Source: Marmoricola sp. (lineage in GTDB: Bacteria; Actinomycetota; Actinomycetes; Propionibacteriales; Nocardioidaceae). Taken from it: 11,152 bases of DNA. The position numbers and the translations under genes were made by a program. Below the pieces are notes generated by a model, which did no database searches, was not told where the DNA came from, and worked only from the letters and a program-made list of their open reading frames with translations. How positions within the stretch are numbered: position 1 is the stretch's first letter; each line of letters starts with the position of its first letter. Where the stretch lies: the NCBI GenBank assembly GCA_030151765.1, contig JASLCW010000215.1, positions 1-11,152 of the forward strand, read 5' to 3'. Of this stretch, positions 1 through 7,159 are shown in pieces.

Positions 1-1081
1 TCTTGGACGAGGAGAACTTCTTGCCCTCCATCGTCAGGAATTCACTGCTGACCACCTCGGTCGGCAGGTTGAGCTCGCCGTACTGGTGCAGGCTGCCGCC
101 CTTGTCCCCCTTGCCGGAATAGGCGAGCAGCTCGGCGGGCCAGATCTGGCTGTGGAAGGTGATGTTGTCCTTGCCCATGAAGTAGTACGACAGGGCTGCA
201 GGGTCGTTCCACCACTTCCGCCAGGCCTCCGGATCGTCCCCGTTTTGATCAGCGCTGCGACGTGCCCACTCGATGCTGGCGGACAGGTAGCCGATGACCG
301 CGTCGAACCACACGTAGAGGCGCTTCGTCGGATTGTCCCGCCAGCCGTCGAGCGGGATCGGGATCCCCCAGTCGATGTCGCGGGTCATCGCCCGCGGGCG
401 GATGTCCTCGAGGATGTTCTTGCTGAACTTGATGACATTGGGACGCCACGTGCCGCTCGCCTCGCGCTCGTCGAGCCAGGTGCTCAGGGCCCCGGCGAGG
501 GCCGGCAGATCCAGGAAGAAGTGCTGGGTCTCGATGAACTCCGGGGTCTCCCCGTTGATCTTCGAACGCGGGTTGATCAGGTCGGCCGGATCCAGCTGGT
601 TGCCGCAGTTGTCGCACTGGTCGCCGCGGGCGCCGTCGTACCCGCAGATCGGGCAGGTGCCCTCGATGTACCGGTCCGGCAGCGTCCGACCCGTCGACGG
701 GCTGATGGCACCCTTCGTGGTCTGCTCGAGGAAATAGCCGTTCTCGAAGACTCCGGTGAACAACTCCTGTACGACGGCCGTGTGGTTGCGCGTCGTCGTG
801 CGCGTGTAGAGGTCGTAGGAGATGCCCAGCCCGGCGAGGTCCTGCGCGATCACCCGGTGGTTCTGGTCGGCCAGCTGCTGCGGGGTCAGCCCGGCCTCGT
901 CCGCCGCAATCAGGATCGGGGTGCCGTGCTCGTCGGTGCCACTGACCATGAGCACGTCGTGTCCGGCCATCCGCATGTAGCGGCTGAAGACGTCGGAGGG
1001 CACCCCGAAACCGGCCACGTGACCGATGTGGCGCGGACCGTTGGCGTACGGCCAGGCGACTGCAGACAGGATCGTGCTCAT
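1..1081 (-). CDS. metG: Methionyl-tRNA synthetase, N-terminal 360 codons (cut by window edge)
   Basis: Class I aminoacyl-tRNA synthetase that charges tRNA(Met) with methionine in the cytoplasm. The ATG at 1081 opens a frame that stays open to the left edge. Visible in order: the HIGH signature (His18-Ile-Gly-His21) within PYANGPRHIGH; the GTDEHGTP stretch near residues 48-55; a zinc knuckle with Cys143, Cys146, Cys156 and Cys159 (CPICG...CDNCG); the YVWFDA stretch of the catalytic core; and KFSSSK at 355-360, the KMSKS equivalent, exactly at the edge. About 240 more residues (anticodon-binding domain) would be expected outside the window. The gene lies 44 bp downstream of the DsbA-like gene on the same strand. 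It has no clear Shine-Dalgarno site, but a TAGGAT box ends 6 nt before the ATG, so it may be transcribed both from upstream and from its own leaderless promoter. The identification is secure; only the 3' end is unknown. Confidence 0.97.
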   Translation of the reverse strand, partial: MSTILSAVAWPYANGPRHIGHVAGFGVPSDVFSRYMRMAGHDVLMVSGTDEHGTPILIAADEAGLTPQQLADQNHRVIAQDLAGLGISYDLYTRTTTRNHTAVVQELFTGVFENGYFLEQTTKGAISPSTGRTLPDRYIEGTCPICGYDGARGDQCDNCGNQLDPADLINPRSKINGETPEFIETQHFFLDLPALAGALSTWLDEREASGTWRPNVIKFSKNILEDIRPRAMTRDIDWGIPIPLDGWRDNPTKRLYVWFDAVIGYLSASIEWARRSADQNGDDPEAWRKWWNDPAALSYYFMGKDNITFHSQIWPAELLAYSGKGDKGGSLHQYGELNLPTEVVSSEFLTMEGKKFSSSK

Positions 1082-1087
1082 GGCCGA

Positions 1088-1093
1088 ATCCTA
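1088..1093 (-). promoter_or_regulatory. Candidate -10 box for a leaderless metG transcript
   Basis: On the minus strand TAGGAT (4 of 6 to TATAAT, keeping the key first T, second A and last T) ends 6 nt before the metG ATG, which would place +1 at or next to the A of the start codon. No purine-rich ribosome-binding site lies upstream, which fits leaderless translation. No convincing -35 is visible at 16-19 nt spacing. Confidence 0.4.
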
Positions 1094-1125
1094 TTGAGGA
1101 CCGCGACCGGGTTACGAACCGGCGG

Positions 1126-1734
1126 TCAGCTGAAGTCGAGCTCGCCGCTGCGGGTGCGCTTGAGCTCGTAGAAGTACGGGAAGGCCGCGACCGCGACTGC
1201 CCCGTCCCAGAGCTTCCCGGCATCCTCGCCGCGCGGGATCTTCGACAGCACCGGGCCGAAGAAGGCGGAGCCGTTGATGTGGATCGTCGGCGTGCCGACG
1301 TCGTCGCCGACCGCGTCCATCCCCTCGTGGTGCGATTTCGCCACGGCGTCGTCGTACGACGCGTCGTCCATCGCCTCCACCAGGTCGGCCTCGAGACCGA
1401 CCTCCGCCACGACCTCGGCGATCAGCTCGCGGTCGATGGGCCGCTTCTGGTGGTGGATCCGCTCACCGAAGGCGTTGTACATCGGCAGCAGGACCTCGTC
1501 GCCGTGCTTCTGGGCGGCGGCGATGAGCACCCGGACCGGCCCCCAGGCCGGTGCCAACAGCTCGCGGTACTCCTGCGGGATGTCCTTGTCCTTGTTCAGG
1601 TACGCCAGGCTCATCACGTGCCAGCGCACGTCCACCTCGCGGACCTGCACGACCTCGAGCATCCAGCGCGAGGTGATCCAGGCGAACGGGCACAGCGGGT
1701 CGAACCAGAAGTCGGCAACATCTCTGTCGGTCAT
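1126..1734 (-). CDS. DsbA-family mycothiol-dependent reductase (Rv2466c-like)
   Basis: A 202-residue thioredoxin-fold protein with an inserted helical domain, closely resembling what I recall of M. tuberculosis Rv2466c, a mycothiol-dependent oxidoreductase/nitroreductase induced by thiol stress. Seen: the active-site stretch FWFDPLCPFAWITSRW with Cys15 as the nucleophile; VMSLAYLN; a central helical part (AWGPVRV, SHHEGMDAVG); the cis-proline region GTPTIHING near Pro149; and FFGPVLSKIPRGEDAGKLW near the end. The second active-site cysteine of the Rv2466c CPWC motif is replaced by Ala18 (codon GCC), giving a one-cysteine CPFA site. The ATG at 1734 was chosen over an in-frame extension to 1893 because family homology begins there and a SigR/SigH-type promoter lies immediately upstream. 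There is no signal peptide, so it is cytosolic. It is followed at 44 bp by metG and is divergent from the Ig-domain gene. The exact physiological substrate is unknown. Confidence 0.9.
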   Translation of the reverse strand: MTDRDVADFWFDPLCPFAWITSRWMLEVVQVREVDVRWHVMSLAYLNKDKDIPQEYRELLAPAWGPVRVLIAAAQKHGDEVLLPMYNAFGERIHHQKRPIDRELIAEVVAEVGLEADLVEAMDDASYDDAVAKSHHEGMDAVGDDVGTPTIHINGSAFFGPVLSKIPRGEDAGKLWDGAVAVAAFPYFYELKRTRSGELDFS

Positions 1735-1743
1735 GTCAGCGAC

Positions 1744-1770
1744 AACTCTCAGGAGCGGTTCACCATTCCC
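1744..1770 (-). promoter_or_regulatory. SigR/SigH-type promoter of the DsbA-like gene
   Basis: Read on the minus strand, GGGAAT (1770-1765) is followed by exactly 18 nt and then GTTG (GTT at 1746-1744). This equals the known disulfide-stress ECF consensus GGGAAT-N18-GTT of Streptomyces SigR and M. tuberculosis SigH. The GTT lies only 9 nt before the ATG at 1734, so the transcript would be leaderless or nearly so. Rv2466c is a SigH-regulon gene, which supports the assignment. A second GGGAAC lies further upstream at 1793-1788 but has no GTT at suitable spacing. Confidence 0.72.
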
Positions 1771-1894
1771 ACGACTTCGGCGACTAGGTTCCCAAGAACG
1801 TGTTTCAGTTTGATCCCAGCGGGGAATCTGGAATGCGCCGCGACCCCCAGGGAGGGAGCCGCGTGCACCATTCGAATTCTGGGAGGGATTCATC

Positions 1895-2767
1895 TTGCGT
1901 AGTCACAGCTACAAGCGCGTCTCGACGCTCACCGCCGTCGTCGCCACCGCCGGACTGGCGGCGGCGACCGCCGGCTTCTTCGCGCCGGCGGAGGCAGCCG
2001 GTGCACCGCTCGCCTACACCTGCAATGCCTTCGGTCAGTCGATGACCTTCAGCGTCACCAACAGCAGCGATGCCCCGGCCTCGATGTACGCCGGCCAGTC
2101 GGTGCCGATCAAGCTCACCTCGACCGTGACGATCCCTGGATCGCTGACCAATGCGATGTACAACCTTGTCGGCGCCCGCTCGGCCGATGGCACCGCTGTC
2201 GCCAAGGGCACCGCGGCCGGTCGTCCGACCACCTCGACCCTCTCCGTGCCGAAGACCGAGGTTCCGAATGGCACCGACATGACCGTCGTCGCCACCGGAG
2301 AGGGCGGGAAGTTCACGCCCACCAAGGCGGGTGCGAATGCACTGAAGGCGGGCGACTTCACCGCGACCCTGCATCTTTACAAGGCCGACGGCACGCCCAC
2401 GTCCATCGCCTCGACGGCCACCGTGCCGTGCACCGCGCCCAAGGGCGTGGACACCACCTTCTCGACGATCATGGTCAAGAAGGACACCACCACGACCGCG
2501 GTGGCGCCGAAGAGCAAGGCCGGGAAGGTGACCGCCAAGGTCACCGTGAAGGCCGCACACGGCGGCACCACGGCCGGCAAGGTCACGGTCGTCGTGAAGA
2601 AGGGCAAGAAGACCGTCGAGAAGAAGACGGTCGCGCTCAAGGGCGGCACCGCCACGGTGAAGCTGCCCAAGAAGCTCAAGAAGGGCAAGTACGTCGTCAC
2701 CGCGAAGTACGCCGGCAACGGCGGCTTCGGCGGCTCGACCGGGAAGCACACCGTCAAGGTGAAGTGA
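1895..2767 (+). CDS. Secreted protein with Ig-like C-terminal domain
   Basis: A 290-residue exported protein of unknown role. Start: TTG at 1895, with GGGAGG at 1881-1886 giving 8 nt spacing. Residues 1-34 form a signal peptide: basic MRSHSYKR, a hydrophobic Ala/Val-rich core, and an AEA cleavage site before Ala35. Residues about 36-180 form a first domain bracketed by Cys43 and Cys179, which could form a disulfide; its pattern (YTCNAFGQ..., VPCTAP) resembles actinobacterial secreted domains such as DUF6801, but I am not certain. Residues about 197-290 form a bacterial Ig-like (Big_3/Big_5-type) repeat, ending AKYAGNGGFGGSTGKHTVKVK-like with the usual Y-x-G-N/D turn. This part is very Lys-rich, so the tail is strongly basic. 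No LPXTG, lipobox or membrane anchor is seen, so it is probably released or held in the wall by charge. Divergent from the DsbA-like gene and convergent with rnhA. Confidence 0.85.
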   Translation: MRSHSYKRVSTLTAVVATAGLAAATAGFFAPAEAAGAPLAYTCNAFGQSMTFSVTNSSDAPASMYAGQSVPIKLTSTVTIPGSLTNAMYNLVGARSADGTAVAKGTAAGRPTTSTLSVPKTEVPNGTDMTVVATGEGGKFTPTKAGANALKAGDFTATLHLYKADGTPTSIASTATVPCTAPKGVDTTFSTIMVKKDTTTTAVAPKSKAGKVTAKVTVKAAHGGTTAGKVTVVVKKGKKTVEKKTVALKGGTATVKLPKKLKKGKYVVTAKYAGNGGFGGSTGKHTVKVK

Positions 2768-2780
2768 GCTCCACCCGGAT

Positions 2781-2815
2781 CGAGGGCGGTTCCGCGTCAG
2801 GCGGGGCCGCCCTCG
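2781..2815. terminator. Bidirectional hairpin terminator between the Ig-domain gene and rnhA
   Basis: An inverted repeat can form a 15-bp stem (13 Watson-Crick pairs plus two central T-G wobbles at 2790/2806 and 2791/2805) around the 5-nt loop GTCAG at 2796-2800. The outer nine pairs, CGAGGGCGG with CCGCCCTCG, are perfect. It starts 13 nt after the plus-strand stop and ends 10 nt before the minus-strand stop. No T-run follows on either side, as is common for actinobacterial terminators, so efficiency is unproven. Confidence 0.75.
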
Positions 2816-2825
2816 GCCTGTCCGG

Positions 2826-3377
2826 TCACTCGGACTCGAGATCCGAGAAGAGGTCAGCGAGACGCTCCTCCGTGGGCTCGGTCGGGACGGCGGTCGCCGC
2901 CGACGAGCCGTTGGCACCGTCGTATCCGGGGCCGGCGTCGCCGCCCGCGCCGTCGCGGTACGCCGCCGCGGCCGCATTCGCCAGCCGGTCCGCCTCCTCG
3001 TTGAGCGGATGCCCGGCGTGGCCCTTCACCCAAACGAATCGCACCCGGCGGCCGGCCATCGCGGCGTCGAGCGCCTGAACGATCTCGAGGTTCATCACCG
3101 GCTTGCCGTCACCCTTGCGCCAGCCCTTGCGCTTCCAGCCCGCCATCCACTTGGTGATGGTGTTGATCGCATAGGTGCTGTCGCAGTAGATCAACAGGTC
3201 TTCGTCGAGGTGGGCGGTCGCCTCGAGCAGCCGCAGTACGGCGGTCAGCTCGCCCATGTTGTTGGTCCCGTGGGGCCAGCCGCCGCTCCCCCAGTGGTCC
3301 TGGTCGACGTACCAGGCCCAGCCCGCGGGTCCCGGATTCCCGAGCGCGGAACCGTCCGCCGCCGCCACGATCGTCAT
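2826..3377 (-). CDS. rnhA: Ribonuclease HI
   Basis: Cytosolic endonuclease that cleaves the RNA strand of RNA:DNA hybrids (R-loops, primer remnants). The 183-residue frame carries the full type 1 RNase H catalytic set: Asp8 (AADGSALGNPGPAGWAWY), Glu43 (TNNMGELTAV), Asp66 (IYCDSTYAI) and Asp130 (NEEADRLAN), plus the loop histidine in KGHAGHPLN (His120/His123). The basic handle-like stretch WMAGWKRKGWRKGDGKPV at 77-94 follows the usual substrate-binding region. Residues about 141-183 form a Gly/Ala/acidic low-complexity tail not needed for the fold. ATG at 3377 is chosen because the motif begins directly after it and GGAGAGG lies 9 nt upstream; an in-frame extension to 3506 lacks homology. Divergent from pepN and convergent with the Ig-domain gene. 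Confidence 0.95.
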   Translation of the reverse strand: MTIVAAADGSALGNPGPAGWAWYVDQDHWGSGGWPHGTNNMGELTAVLRLLEATAHLDEDLLIYCDSTYAINTITKWMAGWKRKGWRKGDGKPVMNLEIVQALDAAMAGRRVRFVWVKGHAGHPLNEEADRLANAAAAAYRDGAGGDAGPGYDGANGSSAATAVPTEPTEERLADLFSDLESE

Positions 3378-3486
3378 CTGCAGACACCTCTCCGACTCAG
3401 CCCAGGGACAAACCGGGGACAACCTCACCACACTGGGTAGGGATATGAATTCGGTGGTGCCGGTAACGGGTGCCAAGATGGCTCGC

Positions 3487-6054
3487 ATGCCAGGAATGAA
3501 TCTCACCCGTGACGAGGCGAAGACCCGCGCTCGTCTGCTCTCCGTCGACTCCTACACCGTGGACCTCGACCTCACCACCGGAGAGGACAGCTTCGCGTCG
3601 ACCACGCGGATCTCCTTCACCTCCGGTGAGCCCGGAGCGAGCACCTTCGCCGATCTCGTCGAGGCCGACATCTCCGCGATCACTCTGAACGGGGTCGCGC
3701 TCGACCCGGCCGAGGTGTATGCCGATCACCGGATCCGTCTCGACGGTCTCGCGGCCACCAACGAGCTCGTCGTCACCGCCACGCTGCCCTACAGCCACAG
3801 CGGCGAGGGCCTGCACCGCTTCGTCGACCCGGTCGACGACCGGGTCTACACCTACTCGCAGTTCGAGGTACCGGACGCGCGTCGCGTCTACACCACCTTC
3901 GAGCAGCCCGACCTCAAGAGCGTCTTCACCTTCAACGTGACCGCGCCGGAGAACTGGCTGGTCGTCTCCAATGCCCCCACCCCGGACCCGACGCCGCTCG
4001 GTGACGGCAAGGCCGTCTGGAAGTTCCCCGAGACCAAGCGGATGTCGACGTACATCACCGCCGTCGTCGCCGGCGAGTACTACGCCAGCTTCGACTCCTA
4101 CAAGGGCAAGTTCAACGAGATCCCACTCGGCCACTACTGCCGGCAGTCGCTCAAGGACTACCTCGAGCGCGACCTCGACGACGTCGTGACGCTGACCAAG
4201 CAGAGCTTCGAGTTCTTCGAGGACAAGTTCGACTCGGCGTACCCCTTCGAGAAGTACGACCAGCTCTACGTCCCCGAGTACAACATGGGTGCGATGGAGA
4301 ACGCCGGCTGCGTCACCCTGCGCGACGAATACCTTCCGCGCAGCCGCCAGCCGCGCTCCTTCTACGAGTTCCGCTGCTCGGTGATCAGCCACGAGATGGC
4401 GCACATGTGGTTCGGCGACCTGGTGACGATGCGCTGGTGGGACGACCTCTGGCTCAACGAGTCCTTCGCCGAGTGGGCCTGCTACTGGTGCGAGGCCGAG
4501 GCCACCGAGTTCACCGACGCGTGGACCGGCTTCGCCAATGCCCGCAAGCAGACCGGCTACCGCGCCGACCAGCTGCCCAGCACGCACCCGATCGCTGCCG
4601 ACAACTTCGATCTCGAAGCCGTCGAGGTCAACTTCGACATGATCACCTACGCCAAGGGCGCGTCGGTGCTCAAGCAGCTCGTGGCGTGGGTGGGCCTGGA
4701 GCCCTTCCTGGCGGGCCTGCGGCAGTACTTCCGCGACCACGCCTATGACAACTCCGAGTTCAGCGACCTTCTCGGCGCTCTCGAGAAGGCGTCCGGTCGC
4801 GATCTGCAGGGCTGGGCGCAGGAGTGGCTCCAGACCGCCGGCGTCAACACCCTGGCCTCGGCCTTCGAGCTCGACGCGGAGGGCAACTACTCCTCGTTCG
4901 CCGTACTGCAGAGCGCGGCGGCGGAGCAGCCGACCCTGCGCCGGCACCGCCTCGGGATCGGCCTGTACGACGCTGTGCCGAACGAGCAGGGCGACGGCGT
5001 ACTGACCCGTCGCGAGTACGTCGAGGTCGACGTCGAGGGCGAGCGCACCGACATCTCCGAACTGATCGGCAAGAAGCAGCCCGACCTGCTGCTGCTCAAC
5101 GACGACGACCTGGCCTACGCCAAGATCCGTCTCGACGAGCGCTCGCTGGCAACGGTCGTCGGCGGCCTGTCCAAGCTCGACGACTCGCTGGCACGCGCCC
5201 TGTGCTGGAGCGCCGCCTGGGACATGACCCGTGACGCCGAGATGACCGCCACCGACTTCGTCGCGCTCGTGCTCGGCAACATCGGCAGCGAGACCGACGC
5301 CTGGGGCATCAGCCGGATCCCGACGTACGGCGCGCAGGCGGCCTTCCTCATGTCCGCCCCGCAGCACCGGCCGGCACTCACCGCTCAGTGGGAGCGGGGC
5401 ATGGGAGAGCTGATGCGCTCGGCCGAGCCGGGCAGCGACAGCCAGCTCACCTTCACCCGGATGTACGCCGCCGCGGCACACTCCGCTGCCGCCATCGACG
5501 ACATCGCCGCGATCCTCGCCGGCTCGACGGTGATCGACGGTCTCGCCGTCGACCAGGACCTGCGCTGGAGCCTGATCTCCGCACTGGCCCGCACCGGTCG
5601 CTTCGGTGAGACCGAGATCGCCGCCGAGCTCGAGGCCGACAACACCATCTCCGGCAAGGAGAAGGCCGCCGCAGCCCGCGCCTCGCGCCCGGACGCCGAC
5701 GCCAAGGCCGTCGCGTGGGAGGCCGGGATGCTGGACGCCTCCACCCCGAACGAGACCGCCCGCAGCATCGCGGTCGCCTTCATGCAGTACGACCAGGAGT
5801 CGGTCCTCGCCCCCTACCGGGCGAAGTACCTCGACGCCGTCGGCAATGCCTGGAGCGTCCTCGGCGCCCACAAGGCCGCCGTCGCCCTCGACGCGATGTT
5901 CCCGCGGGCCCTCGCCTCGGCCGAGCTGCTGGAACTGGTCGACTCGTGGCTCGAGACCGCCGACGTCAACCCCGGTGCCCGCAGGTACGTCGTCGAGGGT
6001 CGCGCCGACGTCGCCCGCTACCTCGCAGCCCAGGCCCGCGACGCCCAGGGCTGA
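3487..6054 (+). CDS. pepN: Aminopeptidase N (M1 zinc metallopeptidase)
   Basis: An 855-residue M1-family exopeptidase that removes N-terminal residues from peptides; cytosolic, with no signal peptide. Domains in order: N-terminal beta saddle (about 1-190); the exopeptidase signature GAMEN at 268-272, which binds the free N-terminus; the zinc site HEMAH at 302-306 with the third ligand Glu325 in LNESFAEW, 18 residues later; the transition-state Tyr388 in FDMITYAKGA; and a long helical ERAP1_C-like domain (about 510-850). All catalytic residues are intact. Length and the opening MPGMNLTRDEA match mycobacterial and streptomycete PepN. The start is not firmly decided: ATGs at 3478, 3487 and 3496 are all in frame and none has a strong ribosome-binding site; 3487 has AGATGG 5 nt upstream and fits the family N-terminus. 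A TAGGGA box at 3438-3443 could be a -10. Divergent from rnhA by 109 bp; its stop is followed at 8 nt by a hairpin. Confidence 0.96.
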   Translation: MPGMNLTRDEAKTRARLLSVDSYTVDLDLTTGEDSFASTTRISFTSGEPGASTFADLVEADISAITLNGVALDPAEVYADHRIRLDGLAATNELVVTATLPYSHSGEGLHRFVDPVDDRVYTYSQFEVPDARRVYTTFEQPDLKSVFTFNVTAPENWLVVSNAPTPDPTPLGDGKAVWKFPETKRMSTYITAVVAGEYYASFDSYKGKFNEIPLGHYCRQSLKDYLERDLDDVVTLTKQSFEFFEDKFDSAYPFEKYDQLYVPEYNMGAMENAGCVTLRDEYLPRSRQPRSFYEFRCSVISHEMAHMWFGDLVTMRWWDDLWLNESFAEWACYWCEAEATEFTDAWTGFANARKQTGYRADQLPSTHPIAADNFDLEAVEVNFDMITYAKGASVLKQLVAWVGLEPFLAGLRQYFRDHAYDNSEFSDLLGALEKASGRDLQGWAQEWLQTAGVNTLASAFELDAEGNYSSFAVLQSAAAEQPTLRRHRLGIGLYDAVPNEQGDGVLTRREYVEVDVEGERTDISELIGKKQPDLLLLNDDDLAYAKIRLDERSLATVVGGLSKLDDSLARALCWSAAWDMTRDAEMTATDFVALVLGNIGSETDAWGISRIPTYGAQAAFLMSAPQHRPALTAQWERGMGELMRSAEPGSDSQLTFTRMYAAAAHSAAAIDDIAAILAGSTVIDGLAVDQDLRWSLISALARTGRFGETEIAAELEADNTISGKEKAAAARASRPDADAKAVAWEAGMLDASTPNETARSIAVAFMQYDQESVLAPYRAKYLDAVGNAWSVLGAHKAAVALDAMFPRALASAELLELVDSWLETADVNPGARRYVVEGRADVARYLAAQARDAQG

Positions 6055-6062
6055 GGCGCCGG

Positions 6063-6086
6063 AAAACACAACGCCCGTTGTGTTTT
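6063..6086 (+). terminator. Hairpin A1, intrinsic terminator of pepN
   Basis: A perfect 11-bp inverted repeat, AAAACACAACG (6063-6073) and CGTTGTGTTTT (6076-6086), separated by only CC, so the top pair must open to form a loop. The 3' arm ends in TTTT, giving a classic intrinsic-terminator shape 8 nt after the pepN stop. It is also the outer hairpin of the left inverted-repeat copy. Confidence 0.7.
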
Positions 6087-6120
6087 GCCCACGGATCACA
6101 CCGAGTTCTGGGTGATCCGT
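6063..6120 (+). repeat. Left copy of a 58-bp inverted repeat (two-hairpin unit)
   Basis: Positions 6063-6120 match the reverse complement of 7258-7315 at 52 of 58 bases with no gaps. The mismatches are two in the loop of hairpin A, one in its arm, and three in the loop or inner stem of hairpin B. The order from the outside is hairpin A then hairpin B. It lies directly after pepN. No target-site duplication is visible in the flanks. Confidence 0.85.
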
Positions 6121-6128
6121 GGGCAAAA
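6083..6128. terminator. Hairpin B1, 17-bp perfect stem
   Basis: TTTTGCCCACGGATCAC (6083-6099) pairs perfectly with GTGATCCGTGGGCAAAA (6112-6128) around a 12-nt loop. Read on the minus strand it is followed by the T-rich arm and sits 19 nt beyond the stop of the DUF559 gene, so it can terminate that gene. Its first four Ts are also the last four of hairpin A1, so the two stems compete for those bases. Confidence 0.7.
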
Positions 6129-6147
6129 CGTATGCATGGTCGGCCAT

Positions 6148-7131
6148 CTAGCGTCGTCCAGCACTGAGACGTCGAGCCCGCTCGAGTTGCGCGATGATCC
6201 GCTCCGCCGTACGCCGTGGCTCATAGAGGTCGCTCCAGACGAGCCTGACCATGAGCCAGCCAGTGAGCTCACGAATCCTGTCCTCGCGTTGCTTCTCGCG
6301 GAAGACGGCATCCGCCGAAGTCTCGCCAGGACCTAATAGGGTTCCGTACTTCACCTTCCCGTCGAATTCGCCGAGCAGGCCGTACTCCGGCCATGCGAAG
6401 TCCGTACAGCCCACGAGGTTGCCGCGTTCGTCACGAACCTCGAACTGAAGGACCGGGGCCGGCACCCCGTGCGCCCAGAAGAGGTGGCGGGAAAGACTCT
6501 CGCCAACAGAGTTCCCGCCTGATCGGACCAGCCTCACCGTGATCTGGAGATGTCGAGCCCCTGGCCAGCGAGCTACTTTCTCATACGCACGGTGTATGTC
6601 GTCCAGATCGCCGTACCCCAAGGCGATGACGGAATCCATAACGACCAATCCGCTGGGGACATCCGACAACATTGCAGTCTCTACCCCAGTGCGCACGGGT
6701 TCGATCGCCTTGTATCCGTTCACTTCAACGACATCACCGCCTGAGGTCGGTGTGTGGTGGTATATGACGTCGCGCGAAGTTCGTCCCAACCTGGCTCCGA
6801 GGCAGGTCACATGGACCTTCGCCAAGTCAGGTCGGTGGAGGCGCAGTCCGTGTTCGACCGCAGCGGAGGTATGGCTTAGCGCCAGCGCGGTGGAGTGCGC
6901 CCTGAGGACGGCGTGCGCGTGCATCTGGTGCCTGCCCTGCGGCGACGCCTCGTCCCAGGTATCTCGAAACGCGTAAGCGCCCTGCCTAATTCGGTGGAGG
7001 ACCCCTGCCCGCACGGCATCAGTGAGGTTCTGATCCGCATAGCCGTAGTCGATTGCTTCTCGTCTCGAGAAGACTTGGTCGCTATGGAGGCTCGCCAGTT
7101 CACGCACTGCCCCATCGTGCGAGCCCGCCAC
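6148..7131 (-). CDS. AbiEi-like winged-helix / DUF559 nuclease-like protein
   Basis: A 327-residue protein when started at the GTG at 7131. Residues about 15-60 (DQVFSRREAIDYGYADQNL...GAYAF) match the N-terminal winged helix of AbiEi-type antitoxin-domain proteins. Residues about 205-327 form a DUF559/Vsr-like PD-(D/E)XK nuclease-like domain: Glu211 (VGESLSR), Asp244 (CTDFAWP), Glu255, Asp257 and Lys259 (GEFDGKVKYG), then FREKQRED and VRLVWSDL. The active-site pattern looks intact. Such proteins are common orphan, multi-copy genes in actinobacteria; their function is not established, and no AbiEii toxin partner is adjacent. A GTG at residue 9 (VRELASLHSD) is an equally plausible start; no ribosome-binding site decides. 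The gene is less GC-rich than its surroundings (57% in 6541-6720 against 75% in 5161-5220 by direct count), and it is enclosed by inverted hairpin repeats, suggesting acquisition. Confidence 0.85.
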   Translation of the reverse strand: MAGSHDGAVRELASLHSDQVFSRREAIDYGYADQNLTDAVRAGVLHRIRQGAYAFRDTWDEASPQGRHQMHAHAVLRAHSTALALSHTSAAVEHGLRLHRPDLAKVHVTCLGARLGRTSRDVIYHHTPTSGGDVVEVNGYKAIEPVRTGVETAMLSDVPSGLVVMDSVIALGYGDLDDIHRAYEKVARWPGARHLQITVRLVRSGGNSVGESLSRHLFWAHGVPAPVLQFEVRDERGNLVGCTDFAWPEYGLLGEFDGKVKYGTLLGPGETSADAVFREKQREDRIRELTGWLMVRLVWSDLYEPRRTAERIIAQLERARRLSAGRR

Positions 7132-7159
7132 CGCCGACGCATCGAGACGGTCGCTGTCC

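Noticed and set aside
86..1171. A 361-codon plus-strand frame opposite metG
   Set aside because: metG on the minus strand has HIGH, zinc-knuckle and KMSKS-type motifs; the plus frame is its shadow.
1735..1893. N-terminal extension of the DsbA-like protein to 255 residues
   Set aside because: The extension has no homology to the family and overlaps the SigR/SigH-type promoter; homology begins at the ATG at 1734.
1805..2977. A 390-codon minus-strand frame over the Ig-domain gene
   Set aside because: Arg/Gly/His-rich shadow with no recognisable domain; it also crosses the strong hairpin at 2781-2815 and the rnhA 3' end.
3256..3486. Upstream extension of pepN to 932 residues
   Set aside because: It runs antisense through rnhA and lacks similarity to the PepN N-terminus.
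3397..6147. A 916-codon open frame on the minus strand covering all of pepN
   Set aside because: It is the mirror of a high-GC coding frame: pepN on the plus strand has every catalytic motif of M1 peptidases, whereas this frame reads as repetitive Val/Gly/Arg-rich sequence without domains.
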